From: CAYGZA01 sp964354135 | Lineage (GTDB): Bacteria > Planctomycetota > Planctomycetia > Pirellulales > Thermoguttaceae | Length of the DNA: 15,790 bases | Assembly: GCA_964354135.1 (NCBI GenBank) | Contig: CAYGZA010000140.1 | Location: forward strand, 1 to 15,790 | Direction of reading: 5' to 3' | Shown here: positions 7,303 through 15,493 of the stretch, piece after piece | Numbering within the stretch: the stretch's first letter is position 1 | Layout: every line of letters begins with the position of its first letter | Position numbers and translations under genes: made by a program | Notes under the pieces: model-generated | Seen by the model: only the letters and a program-made list of their open reading frames with translations | Told to the model about the DNA's origin: nothing | Databases searched by the model: none

Positions 7303-8268
7303 ATGCTCAACCGCAGGACCTTGCTGCTGATCATCCTCTGGCTTGCCGCCTCAGGTGAAGTAGGCTGGCCGACCGAATCGCCACGTGTGCGGATACTGAC
7401 GTACAACATCCAGCACGGCGATGGGACCGATGGAAGAATCGACCTGCCGCGAATCGCCAAGGTGAAAAAGGAGGTGAGCCCTGACCTTGTCGCCCTCCAA
7501 GAGGTGGACAAGAACACGACCCGATCCAAGGGGGTAGACCAGGCGGCGGAACCGGGGGGACTCACCGGGCTGCACGTGATGTTCGGCAAGGCCATGAACT
7601 ACGCGGGCGGCGAGTACGGTGAGGCGATTCTGTCTCGCCTTCTGCCGGCCGATGTCCACGTGCACAACTTGCCGTTCGTCCAAGGTTGCGAGCCACGGGC
7701 AGCGCTGTCGGCGAGGATTCGGCTGGGCGACGGCGGCCCCGAGTTGCTGTTCGTCGCTACCCACCTAGAGCACGCCCACTCCGAGCTGCGATTGTCTCAG
7801 GCCCGAGCACTCACCGCTCTTCCCATTCTCAAGGACCACTCGCCCATGATCCTGGCTGGGGACCTTAACGACGTTCCCGACAGCCCGCCCGTCAAGGCCC
7901 TGCTGGAGCAGTGGACTGATGCGACGGCCGACCGGCCCGAGCCGACCTGGCCTTCCCGTGTGCCGACGAAGAAGATCGACTTCGTTCTTTTTCGACCGGC
8001 GACTGCCTGGCGCGTCGTGGAGAAGCGAGTTGTCGACGAGTCGCTTGCCTCGGATCATCGCCCGCTGTTAGCCGTTCTGGAGTGGGTGTCGAACAACGAT
8101 AGGACAAGACAGGCCGCGTCCGCTAAAGACACCGTGGGCCGGCCTGCCTGCAAGGCATCGTCGGGGCTTGCGGCGCGGGGCCGACCCGACTACGGTAGTA
8201 GACATAGCATCTTCGGCCGAGAAGATCGCTGCGGTTGGCCCCGACAGGGAGCGATCTATGAGGAGTAG
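7303..8268 (+). CDS. Exported endonuclease/exonuclease/phosphatase (EEP) fold protein
   Basis: A 321-residue protein, metal-dependent phosphoesterase fold. ATG 7303 has AGGAG (7289-7293) 9 bases upstream and opens a signal-like stretch (NRR, hydrophobic 7-17). Family motifs are all present: 'TYNIQHG' (Asn35), 'ALQEVD' (Glu67), 'ATHLEH' (His154), 'GDLND' (Asp187, Asn189), 'KIDFVLF' (Asp226) and 'SDHRPL' (Asp251-His252). The active site thus looks intact for Mg2+-dependent cleavage of a phosphoester. The substrate is unknown; secreted members act on nucleic acids, phospholipids or inositol phosphates. The domain ends near residue 262. The last ~55 residues are polar, resemble nothing and run through what should be the spacer and ribosome site of the next gene, so the native stop may have been lost. 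The frame overlaps the next gene by 11 bases. Confidence 0.92.
   Translation: MLNRRTLLLIILWLAASGEVGWPTESPRVRILTYNIQHGDGTDGRIDLPRIAKVKKEVSPDLVALQEVDKNTTRSKGVDQAAEPGGLTGLHVMFGKAMNYAGGEYGEAILSRLLPADVHVHNLPFVQGCEPRAALSARIRLGDGGPELLFVATHLEHAHSELRLSQARALTALPILKDHSPMILAGDLNDVPDSPPVKALLEQWTDATADRPEPTWPSRVPTKKIDFVLFRPATAWRVVEKRVVDESLASDHRPLLAVLEWVSNNDRTRQAASAKDTVGRPACKASSGLAARGRPDYGSRHSIFGREDRCGWPRQGAIYEE
8246..8251 (+). promoter_or_regulatory. Ribosome binding site that sets the start of the GH123/DUF4091-like gene
   Basis: AGGGAG with 6 bases spacing to ATG 8258. It supports this start over the in-frame upstream start at 8168, which would put 30 non-signal residues before a clear signal peptide. 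Confidence 0.7.
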
Positions 8269-10501
8269 CTTGACCTTCAGCAGGCTCGTGCAGGTCCTGG
8301 TCTGTGGCCTGGGCGTCGTGCCATCGGTCGCGCCTGTTGCCGCGGCCGGGGAGTTGATTCGCGAGCATGCCCCGTACGAGCCACCGCAGCCGTCGCCGCT
8401 GGACGTTCAAGAGAACCTCTTTCGCGGGGCGAACGTCTCGGTCTCCGACCACTGGAGCGACCGCGTGGGCACACTGGCCGTGGACGGCCGGCACGACGCG
8501 CCCGGCGAGCACTGGGGCTCTGCAAAGACGCCTTGCCACTTGACGGTCGAGCTGGCGAGGCCGCGAGACCTGAACACCATCCGGTTCTGGACCTTCTGGA
8601 ACGGCTCCCGGTCCTACCAGTATCTCATGGAAGGCTCGGCCGACGGCAAGACGTGGCAGACGCTGGTGGATCAGCGCAAGAACAAGGCCCCTGCCACCTC
8701 CTTGGGCGAGACGTTCTTCTTTCCCACGGCCCAGGTGCAGCAAGTCCGCACGACCTTCATCGGCAATTCCGATGGCCCGGTCACGGGCGGGCACATCGTC
8801 GAGATCGAAGGCTTCTGCGTCCCGGCGGGGGAGCTTGCCGAAGCGGCTAGGCGGCGGACGCTGTGGCAGAGCGTTCCGCCGGGCCTTCAGGGCGCCGTGG
8901 GCTCGAAGGACGTCCGCTACGCCCGCGACGCCGTGCCGCAGACCGACGGGCAGAAGGCGTGGTCCGCCGTGGCCTGGCGCGGCGAGCGGGTTGCGGGTCA
9001 GATCGTGCTTTGGACCGTTACCGGGGCCGAGCAGGTCCGCCTTTCTGCCACGCCGCTCCGAGGGGAGGGCGGCAAGGAGATTGCCGCCCCGTTGGTGAGC
9101 CTCCGCTTCGTTCGCTACGTGCTATCCGAGGCCGACAAGCCCGGCACGCGGGCCTTGGTGGCCGACGTCTTGGATACGGCCGAGCGGATCGATCTGGCGC
9201 CGCGGACCGCGCGGCCGGTCTGGGTGTCCATCGACGTGCCGGCCGATGCCGCACCGGGGCGCTATCAGGGGCGCGCGAGCGCGGCTGCCAGGGGACTTGC
9301 GCCGCTGGAATTCCGGATCGATCTGGAAGTGCTGCCGCTCGCGCTTCCCCCGCCGTCGCGATGGTCGTTCCGGCTCGACCTGTGGCAGGACCCGTGGAGT
9401 GTGGCCCGGTATCACGGCGTGCGGCCCTGGTCGGAGGCCCATTGGGCAGTGCTCGAGCCGCACTTGCGGATGCTGGCCGAGGCCGGACAGAAGTTCATCA
9501 CCACCTACACCATCCCCGAGGCGTGGGGCGAGAGCACCTTCGTCAATAACGGCACGATGATCCGCTGGACCCGCCGCAGCGACGGGGCCTTCCGCTTCGA
9601 CTACGGCGTCTTCGACCGGTACGTCGAGTTCGCCGCAAAATGCGGGATCAACGACGCGATCACCTGCTACACGATGCTGCCTTGGGGACACCGCGTCGGC
9701 TATCGCGACGAGCCGACGGGCGACAACGTCTGGGCCCATTGGCGTCCCGGCACGCCGGAGTACGTCTCCTTCTGGAAGACCTTCTTGGCCGATTTGTCGC
9801 GGCATCTCCGCGAGCGCGGCTGGCTGGAGAAGACGTACATCGGAATCAACGAATCGCCATGGCAGGACGGCAAGGCGGCGATCGACGTAATTAGGGCGGC
9901 CGCGCCGGGCCTCAAGGTGACCTGGGCGGGCAACTACCACGAGCCGCTCAAGGCCGAAATTGACGACTGGTGCTTCATCATCCATCCGCCCGTGGAGCGG
10001 GCGGTGATCGCCCAGCGGTCCAACGAGGGGCGGACGACGACCTACTACGTCTGCTGCGGCCCGCCGCGGCCCAATACATTCACCTTCAGCCCGCCCGCGG
10101 AAGCCGCCTGGCTGGGCTGGTACGCGGCGGCGCAGGGGTACTCCGGCTTCTTGCGTTGGGCCTACGACAGTTGGGTCGAGGACCCGCTCTACGACACCCG
10201 CTATGTCCGCTTTCCGGCCGGGGACTGTTTCCTGGTATATCCCGGCCCGCGGAGCTCGATCCGCTTCGAGCGGCTCCGCGAGGGGATCGCGGATTACGAG
10301 AAGGTCCGCATGGTCCGCGAAGTGCTCGGCCGTCGCAAGGATGCCAAGGCGGCCGAGGCCCTTGCCCGGCTGGGGCCCGTGCTGGAGCGCTTCACGTATG
10401 CGGAAGTCCAGAAGAACCCGGCTGCCGACACGGTCAACGCGGCACAGAAGGTGCTCCTGGACGTGAGCCGCGAGGCAGCGCGCGAGAAAAGACAGGAGTA
10501 A
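8258..10501 (+). CDS. GH123/DUF4091-like secreted glycosidase with N-terminal discoidin-like domain
   Basis: A 747-residue protein with a signal peptide (hydrophobic 9-29, cleavage near AAAG at 28-31). Residues about 50-187 look like an F5/8-type discoidin carbohydrate-binding domain: 'VDGRHDAPGEHWGS', 'VELARPRDLNTIRFW', 'GSADGKTWQTL', 'IVEIEGF'. Residues about 215-360 form the beta-sandwich common before DUF4091 barrels ('VPADAAPGRYQG', 'LEVLPLALP'). A TIM barrel follows (about 368-690), with the typical C-terminal part 'GWYAAAQGYSGFLRWAYDSW' and 'FPAGDCFLVYPGP', 'RFERLREGIADYEKVR'. GH123 beta-N-acetylgalactosaminidases use an adjacent Asp-Glu pair; the matching strand here reads 'YIGINESPW', with Asn531-Glu532. 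The acid/base Glu is kept but the stabilising Asp is Asn, so activity or substrate may differ. The TIM-barrel gene starts 58 bases downstream, probably in the same transcript. Confidence 0.9.
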   Translation: MRSSLTFSRLVQVLVCGLGVVPSVAPVAAAGELIREHAPYEPPQPSPLDVQENLFRGANVSVSDHWSDRVGTLAVDGRHDAPGEHWGSAKTPCHLTVELARPRDLNTIRFWTFWNGSRSYQYLMEGSADGKTWQTLVDQRKNKAPATSLGETFFFPTAQVQQVRTTFIGNSDGPVTGGHIVEIEGFCVPAGELAEAARRRTLWQSVPPGLQGAVGSKDVRYARDAVPQTDGQKAWSAVAWRGERVAGQIVLWTVTGAEQVRLSATPLRGEGGKEIAAPLVSLRFVRYVLSEADKPGTRALVADVLDTAERIDLAPRTARPVWVSIDVPADAAPGRYQGRASAAARGLAPLEFRIDLEVLPLALPPPSRWSFRLDLWQDPWSVARYHGVRPWSEAHWAVLEPHLRMLAEAGQKFITTYTIPEAWGESTFVNNGTMIRWTRRSDGAFRFDYGVFDRYVEFAAKCGINDAITCYTMLPWGHRVGYRDEPTGDNVWAHWRPGTPEYVSFWKTFLADLSRHLRERGWLEKTYIGINESPWQDGKAAIDVIRAAAPGLKVTWAGNYHEPLKAEIDDWCFIIHPPVERAVIAQRSNEGRTTTYYVCCGPPRPNTFTFSPPAEAAWLGWYAAAQGYSGFLRWAYDSWVEDPLYDTRYVRFPAGDCFLVYPGPRSSIRFERLREGIADYEKVRMVREVLGRRKDAKAAEALARLGPVLERFTYAEVQKNPAADTVNAAQKVLLDVSREAAREKRQE

Positions 10502-10559
10502 CCGCCATCGAAGAACGGAAGCGGTTCCATCCCGGCGATCAGTACATAGAGAAGACCTT

Positions 10560-11486
10560 ATGGCGCAGTTTCACCAATCCTCCCGGCGGCAGTTCCTTCG
10601 AATGGCTGTCTCAGCGGCGGCCGCGTCCGCCGCCGCCCCCATGATCGTTGCATCGCCGGCGCTCGACCCAGGCGTCTTCGCGGCGGCCAGCCAGCCGCCG
10701 GTCCCGGGACGCGCTGGGCCGCAGATGAAGCTGAGTTTCATGACCTTCGTGTGCCCCGATTGGCAGACCGAAAGGCTCGTCAAGTTTGCCAAAGAAGCGA
10801 GCTACGATGGAGTGGAAATCCGGGTCGATGCGGGACACAAGCACGGGCTCTCGTCCGCGTCTTCTGCCCAAACGCGGCGGTCCGCGAGAAGGCTCTTTGG
10901 CGACGGGGGAGTGGAGATTGCCTCCATTGCGACTTCGGTGCAGTTCGCCTCTCCCGCAGTGGAAGGCCATAAGAAGAACCTGGAGGCGGCCAAGGCAAAT
11001 CTCGATCTGGCGGCCGATCTGGGGGTTCCGGTCGTCAGGATCTTCGCAGGTGGGGGCATCCGAAAGCTGACCTCTCAGGCTGCCCAACAAGTCGCTGCGG
11101 CCTTCGACGAGGTCGGAGAGTACGCCAAGGCATCCGGAGTGTGCCCGATGCTTGAGTGCGGGCACGACATTATCAAAGGATCGGCGGAGGCCGCTGAAGT
11201 CCTCCGAAGGGTCCGGACGCGGAACTTCGGCGTCTTGTGGAACGATTCGAAAATGGATGACCCAACCTTTGCCGCGCTCAAGGACCGCATCCGGCACTTC
11301 CACGTTCACGACGAGGTCCTCGATCCCAGCAACTCGAACGTACTCGATCTGGCGAAACGGATGAAAGGCATTGACTTCCGGGGCTACGTCTCTCTGGAGA
11401 TCATCAGGGGAAAGAATCTGCCGGAGGACCTCTTGACGGAAATAGCCTCCAGACTCAAACGACAGATCACTCAGGGCTCACGATAG
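10560..11486 (+). CDS. Tat-exported sugar phosphate isomerase/epimerase-like TIM barrel
   Basis: A 308-residue protein of the xylose isomerase-like TIM barrel family (AP endonuclease 2 fold). It begins with a twin-arginine signal: 'SSRRQFLRMAVSAAAASAAAP' region (8-27), so it folds in the cytoplasm, probably with bound metal, and is exported. The barrel starts near residue 56 ('MKLSFMTFVCPDW'). Likely metal ligands at strand ends are Glu86 ('DGVEIR'), Glu199 ('MLECGHD'), Asp229 ('LWNDSK'), His248 or His250 ('HFHVHDE') and Glu280 ('YVSLEI'). Members of this group isomerise or epimerise sugars, keto-sugars or inositols; the substrate is not evident. The start at 10560 has only a weak purine-rich site (AGAGAAG) but gives a complete Tat signal. 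It lies between two glycosidase-like genes, which suggests processing of released sugars in the periplasm. Confidence 0.88.
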   Translation: MAQFHQSSRRQFLRMAVSAAAASAAAPMIVASPALDPGVFAAASQPPVPGRAGPQMKLSFMTFVCPDWQTERLVKFAKEASYDGVEIRVDAGHKHGLSSASSAQTRRSARRLFGDGGVEIASIATSVQFASPAVEGHKKNLEAAKANLDLAADLGVPVVRIFAGGGIRKLTSQAAQQVAAAFDEVGEYAKASGVCPMLECGHDIIKGSAEAAEVLRRVRTRNFGVLWNDSKMDDPTFAALKDRIRHFHVHDEVLDPSNSNVLDLAKRMKGIDFRGYVSLEIIRGKNLPEDLLTEIASRLKRQITQGSR

Positions 11487-11552
11487 CTGATCCTTGGACG
11501 GCGGACTGCTGCCCAGACATCCTGAGGGTTTCACCTTGCACGGAGACGAACC

Positions 11553-12653
11553 ATGAAAACCATGAACCGAGTGACTCCATTGTCGATCGGCATTGTCCTG
11601 CTGGGACTCCCAGGGGTTGTTTCTGCTGCTGCGCCGGCCGCCACTTCCGGCAATGCCCCGGTCCCAGAGCATCGCGCAGAGTGGATGAGCCAGGGCAGGT
11701 TCGGCCTGATGGTCCACTACCTCATCTCTCCGGCCGGCAGTACGCCCGAGGAGAAGACCGCCGACTTCAACCGCACTGTGGACGGGTTCGACGTGCCCGG
11801 CTTCCTGCGACAGTTCCGGTCTACGGGCGCCGACTGGCTGATCTTCACCATCGGCCAGAACACGAGTTACTACAACAGCCCGAACCGCTTCCTCGATGCC
11901 AGGAAGCCGGGCCACACCTCGCGCCGGGACCTGGTCCTGGAGATCGCCAAGGGTGTCAAAGCGGCCGGGAAACGCTTCATCGCGTACCTGCCTGCCGAGC
12001 TCGCTGCGCCCGAGGAACTGCACGAGGCCTTCGGCTGGCGAAGGGACGACCCGACCCAGGCGGCGTTCCAGCCGAACTACAGGGCCTTCATCCGGGCGTT
12101 CTCCCTGCAATACGGCAAGAACTGCGACGGCTGGTGGTTCGACGGCTGCTACGAATGGCCCGTATTCCCCAACCGGAAGTTGGACTTCGCCGGATACATC
12201 GCGGCGGCGCGGGCCGGAAACCCGGACGCGATCGCGGCGTTCAACGACGGCGCGTTCTGCGTGGGTAAAATCAAACCGGTGACGCCGCTGGAGGACTACC
12301 ACGCCGGCGAGATCCACACGCTGGTCGAGGGCAAGATTGCGCTGGGCTGGTGGAAGAACAACCCGAAGCCGTATCTGCCGGACAGCCGGTTCGTCGAGGG
12401 CGTGCAGTGGCATGGGCTGATGCCGGTCGACTCGACATTCTGCGGGCCAGAACTGCCGGACCAGCACTATGACGACGCCACGCTCGTCAACCTGCTGAAG
12501 GCCGTGAAGGCCGTCGGCGGCGCATTGACCTTCAACCTGCCGATTGCGCGCACCGGCACGGTCCCCGAGGCGAGCATCGCCCAGATGCAACGCTTGGGCC
12601 GCGCGATCGGGGCGAAGACCGACGCGCCGGCGAGACGCGAGAAAGGGAGTTGA
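11553..12653 (+). CDS. GH29-like (alpha-L-fucosidase-type) secreted protein
   Basis: A 366-residue protein. ATG 11553 has GGAG (11542-11545) 7 bases upstream; an ATG three codons later is an alternative. It has a signal peptide (hydrophobic 10-25, Ala-rich cleavage zone near 25-30). The barrel begins with 'EWMSQGRFGLMVHY' (43-56), equivalent to the 'W-x-x-x-K-F-G-x-F-x-H' start of GH29 fucosidases. Further parts are 'GADWLIFTIGQNTSYYNSPN' (92-111), 'RDLVLEIAKGVKAAGKRFIAYL' region and 'CDGWWFDGCYEW' (191-202), where Asp197 sits at the usual GH29 nucleophile position ('WFDG'). The C-terminal 'GALTFNLPIARTG' fits the family's closing strand ('LLLN-x-x'). It is shorter than typical GH29 enzymes (450-500 residues), lacking the C-terminal beta-sandwich, so fucosidase activity is likely but unproven. 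It starts 66 bases after the TIM-barrel gene. Confidence 0.82.
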   Translation: MKTMNRVTPLSIGIVLLGLPGVVSAAAPAATSGNAPVPEHRAEWMSQGRFGLMVHYLISPAGSTPEEKTADFNRTVDGFDVPGFLRQFRSTGADWLIFTIGQNTSYYNSPNRFLDARKPGHTSRRDLVLEIAKGVKAAGKRFIAYLPAELAAPEELHEAFGWRRDDPTQAAFQPNYRAFIRAFSLQYGKNCDGWWFDGCYEWPVFPNRKLDFAGYIAAARAGNPDAIAAFNDGAFCVGKIKPVTPLEDYHAGEIHTLVEGKIALGWWKNNPKPYLPDSRFVEGVQWHGLMPVDSTFCGPELPDQHYDDATLVNLLKAVKAVGGALTFNLPIARTGTVPEASIAQMQRLGRAIGAKTDAPARREKGS

Positions 12654-12827
12654 ACTCGACGCACACCCCGCGCGAGACCGGCCACAAGCGAAGGAAGACG
12701 GCCGTCCACGCGCAGCGGGTCGCTTGGGTAAGTGCGGCGATCCTCGGCCAGCGGTATAGTCAAGGCATACAGGACCTGAGACCGCGAAGGGCTCCACGAC
12801 GCGGCCGACCCGCGTTGGTCTTCCGAC

Positions 12828-12860
12828 TTGCGACGGCGGCTGGCCGAGTCAGTTTATGAT
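12828..12860 (+). promoter_or_regulatory. Weak candidate promoter before the beta-helix gene
   Basis: TTGCGA (12828-12833) and TATGAT (12855-12860) are individually good boxes but 21 bases apart, longer than the usual 16-18. A second -10-like TATAGT lies at 12755-12760 without a good -35. The region 12654-12933 holds no gene I can support. Confidence 0.25.
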
Positions 12861-12921
12861 GGAGTGGTTACCGGTTTCGTGCGAGGGTGGTACCCGCCCA
12901 ATGATGCTTGTCGCCAGTGAG

Positions 12922-12927
12922 AAGGAG
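12922..12927 (+). promoter_or_regulatory. Ribosome binding site that sets the beta-helix gene start
   Basis: AAGGAG, 6 bases before ATG 12934. It is followed directly by a clean signal peptide, so the in-frame start at 12856 is rejected. Confidence 0.75.
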
Positions 12928-12933
12928 ACGATC

Positions 12934-15003
12934 ATGCCCAGGCTCCCTCATTCCCTCCTTACCGCTCTGATGCTTCTTACGAGCCAAACCGCCTTTTCAG
13001 CGGATCTTTACGTCGCTCCCAACGGAAACGACGCCAACCCCGGCACGCAGGCCCGGCCGTTAGCGAGCCTGGAGGCGGCGCGGGGCGCCGTGCGCAAGCT
13101 GAGACAGGACGGCAAGCTGCCCAAAGACGGCGTGACGATCTGGCTCCGCGGAGGCGATTACGTCCGCAACACGCCGCTGGAACTCACCGCCGCGGACTCG
13201 GGCACGCCGAACGCCCCCATCGTCTGGCGGGCCTGTCAAGGAGAGACGGTGCGTCTGCTGGGCGGACGCAAACTCTCTGGCTTCCAGCCCGTCACCGACC
13301 CCGCGGCGCTGGCACGGCTCAACCAGCAGGCTCGCGACCATGTGCGCAAGCTCGATCTCGGCGGGCTCGGAATCACGGACTTCGGCCAGATGAAGTCGCG
13401 CGGGTTCGGCCGTTCGACCACGCCCGCCCATTGTGAGATCTTCTTCGACGGCAAACCGATGACGCTCGCCCGTTGGCCCAACGAAGGCCAATGGCAGCAG
13501 ATTGCCGGCTTCCCCGAGGCCAACGCCCTGGACGACGGCCACGGAGGCAGAATCGGCCGTCTGGAGGACGGATTCTCGTACGCCGGCGACCGACCGCGCG
13601 GTTGGAAGGACGCCAGCGACGTTTGGGTACACGGCTACTGGTCGTGGGACTGGGCCAACTCATACGAGCGCGTCGCCTCGCTCGACCTCGACCAACGGCT
13701 CATCAAGACCGCCCCGCCGTACGGGCTCTACGGCTTCCGCAACGCTCAGCGTTTCTACTTCCTTAATGTGATCGAAGAGTTGGACCAGCCCGGCGAGTGG
13801 TTCCTTGACCGCAAATCGGGGATTCTCTACTTCTGGCCCCCCAAGGCCGCCCAAGAGAATACTCCGGTCCTCATCTCGCTACTCGATCAGCCGCTCTTGC
13901 GCCTGGTCGGGGCTTCCCACATCGCGTTTCGGGGCGTGACCTTTGAAGCCACGCGGGCCAGCGCCGTCGAGATCCACGGCGGCACCGGCAATCGGATCGC
14001 GGGCTGCGTGATCCGCAACGTCGGCGATTGGGGCGTTCGCATCGACGGCGGCACCGGCCACGGCGTGGTGAGCTGCGATGTGTTCGACACCGGCGACGGT
14101 GGCGTTTCGCTCCACGGCGGCGATCGCCAGACGCTCGCTCCCGGCGGACACTTTGTGGAGAACTGCCACTTCGCTCGTCAGGGGCGATGGTCCAAGTGCT
14201 ACGTGCCGGCAGTGCTGATGGACGGAGTCGGGCTCCGCACGTCACACAACCTCATCCACGACCATCCCCACTGTGCGGTCCTCTTCAGCGGCAACGAGCA
14301 CCTCATCGAGCTCAACGAGATCCACCACATCGCGATGGAAACCGGCGACGTCGGGGCAATCTACACCGGCCGCGACTGGACCTTTCGCGGCAACCGCATC
14401 CGGCACAATCTCATCCATCACACCGGCGGCGTAGGCATGGGCTCGATGGGCGTCTACATGGACGACTGCGTGAGCGGAACGGAGGTCTTCGGCAACGTGT
14501 TTTTCAAGGTGCATTGGGCGATGTTCATCGGCGGCGGACGCGACCACCGTGTCGAGAACAACGTGTTCGTGGATTGCGATCCGGCAGTGCGGGTGGACGG
14601 TCGCGGCCTGGACAAATCCCCGGTCTGGTCCGGCATGGTTAACGATTACATGAAGAAGCAGCTTGCCGCCGTTCCCGGGGAACTCTACCGCAGTCGCTAC
14701 CCGGCCATCAAGGGCCTGGACCGTTACTACGCCGCGGCCGACGGCGTGCCGCCTGAAGGCAATCTCGTTGCCCGCAACGTGTGCGTCGGCAGGTGGCTGG
14801 AGGTCGGCTGGCACGCGAAGCAGGAATGGCTGAAACTCGAAGGGAACTTCCTCGGCGGTGATCCGGGCTTCGTCGCGCCGGACAAGATGGACTTCCGGCT
14901 GAAGAAGGACTCACCGGCATGGGCAATCGGTTTTCAGCAGATACCCGTCGAGGAGATCGGACTACAGAGGGATGAATACCGAAAGGACGTGGGCACGAAG
15001 TAA
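12934..15003 (+). CDS. Secreted right-handed parallel beta-helix protein, possibly GH141-like
   Basis: A 689-residue protein with a signal peptide (hydrophobic 8-21, cleavage near 'TAFSA-DLYV'). It opens with 'LYVAPNGNDANPGTQARPLASLEAAR' elements (25-50), the standard N-terminus of secreted beta-helix polysaccharide-active enzymes. Then come 'VTIWLRGGDYV' and 'PIVWRACQGETVRLLGG'. Helix coils run from about 310 to 640, seen as repeating strands with N/H/G turns: 'IAFRGVTFEAT', 'NRIAGCVIRNVGDWGVRIDG', 'NLIHDHPHCAVLFSG', 'NEIHHIAMETGDVGAIYTG', 'NVFFKVHWAMFIGGG', 'NNVFVDCDPAVRVDG'. The Asp-rich strings 'ETGDVGAIYTGRDW' (469-482) and 'VYMDDC' (507-512) are candidate catalytic residues. The layout resembles GH141 (fucosidase/xylanase family) as I remember it, but pectate-lyase-like or non-catalytic roles cannot be excluded. 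It closes a run of three putative glycan-active genes. Confidence 0.85.
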   Translation: MPRLPHSLLTALMLLTSQTAFSADLYVAPNGNDANPGTQARPLASLEAARGAVRKLRQDGKLPKDGVTIWLRGGDYVRNTPLELTAADSGTPNAPIVWRACQGETVRLLGGRKLSGFQPVTDPAALARLNQQARDHVRKLDLGGLGITDFGQMKSRGFGRSTTPAHCEIFFDGKPMTLARWPNEGQWQQIAGFPEANALDDGHGGRIGRLEDGFSYAGDRPRGWKDASDVWVHGYWSWDWANSYERVASLDLDQRLIKTAPPYGLYGFRNAQRFYFLNVIEELDQPGEWFLDRKSGILYFWPPKAAQENTPVLISLLDQPLLRLVGASHIAFRGVTFEATRASAVEIHGGTGNRIAGCVIRNVGDWGVRIDGGTGHGVVSCDVFDTGDGGVSLHGGDRQTLAPGGHFVENCHFARQGRWSKCYVPAVLMDGVGLRTSHNLIHDHPHCAVLFSGNEHLIELNEIHHIAMETGDVGAIYTGRDWTFRGNRIRHNLIHHTGGVGMGSMGVYMDDCVSGTEVFGNVFFKVHWAMFIGGGRDHRVENNVFVDCDPAVRVDGRGLDKSPVWSGMVNDYMKKQLAAVPGELYRSRYPAIKGLDRYYAAADGVPPEGNLVARNVCVGRWLEVGWHAKQEWLKLEGNFLGGDPGFVAPDKMDFRLKKDSPAWAIGFQQIPVEEIGLQRDEYRKDVGTK

Positions 15004-15021
15004 CCTGGGGGTTGACTGGCC

Positions 15022-15027
15022 AGGAGG
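15022..15027 (+). promoter_or_regulatory. Perfect ribosome binding site of the small exported ORF
   Basis: AGGAGG, 8 bases before ATG 15036, the strongest Shine-Dalgarno in the window. It selects this ATG over the TTG at 15012. Confidence 0.7.
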
Positions 15028-15035
15028 ACCGTAGC

Positions 15036-15422
15036 ATGACAACAACGATGCGTGGCAAGGCACAGAGCGCAGCGTCGGTGCATGGCTGCGAGTTTCTCAG
15101 GGTGGTGCTTGCCATACTGGCACTCAGTGTCATGAGTGTTGTGAATCCCCGGCTTCTTGGGGCTGAGCCTGCGGACTTCGCCAGGCTGACAATCCGAGAC
15201 GTCAGCGATGCCTTCTCCACGGCCATTCAGTTTGTCTCGCGGGATTTGGCCACGCCGGTGATGGTCCGGCTCCTGGGAGGCGCGGAGATGATCGCTCGGC
15301 AAATCCACCGGATCGGTCGTTTGCTGGACCGTCCCGTCCGCTGGGCAAATGGCAGGTCGCCTATGCGGTTCGGACGGGTTGTGAGGGAAGCGACCAGCTG
15401 CTGGTTCGCACGTCCCCCATAG
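15036..15422 (+). CDS. Small exported protein of unknown function, possibly truncated
   Basis: A 128-residue ORF whose ATG follows a perfect AGGAGG. Residues 20-43 are a hydrophobic signal or membrane segment ('EFLRVVLAILALSVMSVV', then 'LLGAEPADF' with a plausible cleavage site). The short mature part contains 'FARLTIRDVSDAFSTAIQF' and then an Arg-rich tail ('RQIHRIGRLLDRPVRW', 'RFGRVVREATSCWFARPP'). The tail has the look of out-of-frame or non-coding sequence, and a TATAAT and kinase remnant follow within 75 bases. A likely reading is the authentic N-terminus of a longer secreted protein whose body was lost, with the frame running into unrelated DNA until a chance stop. I recognise no family. 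It starts 33 bases after the beta-helix gene. Confidence 0.45.
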   Translation: MTTTMRGKAQSAASVHGCEFLRVVLAILALSVMSVVNPRLLGAEPADFARLTIRDVSDAFSTAIQFVSRDLATPVMVRLLGGAEMIARQIHRIGRLLDRPVRWANGRSPMRFGRVVREATSCWFARPP

Positions 15423-15444
15423 TCCGCAGATCGCGGCGTCCGGC

Positions 15445-15450
15445 TATAAT
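15445..15450 (+). promoter_or_regulatory. -10 element before the kinase remnant
   Basis: An exact TATAAT, 43 bases before the ATG at 15494. No recognisable -35 lies 17 bases upstream (15422-15427). It probably belonged to the promoter of the former kinase gene. Confidence 0.4.
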
Positions 15451-15493
15451 GACGGCGACTGAGCTGGTCGTCACGAGACGCCGGGAGTGCCCC

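Noticed and set aside
8168..8257. Earlier start for the GH123/DUF4091-like gene
   Set aside because: The 30 added residues precede a clear signal peptide, and AGGGAG lies just before ATG 8258.
9122..9985. 287-codon minus-strand frame inside the GH123/DUF4091-like gene
   Set aside because: Antisense shadow of a well-supported coding gene, with no motif of its own.
15370..15425. tRNA-like T-arm string 'GGTTCGCACG'
   Set aside because: The flanking bases do not pair as a T stem and no acceptor or anticodon arm can be found.
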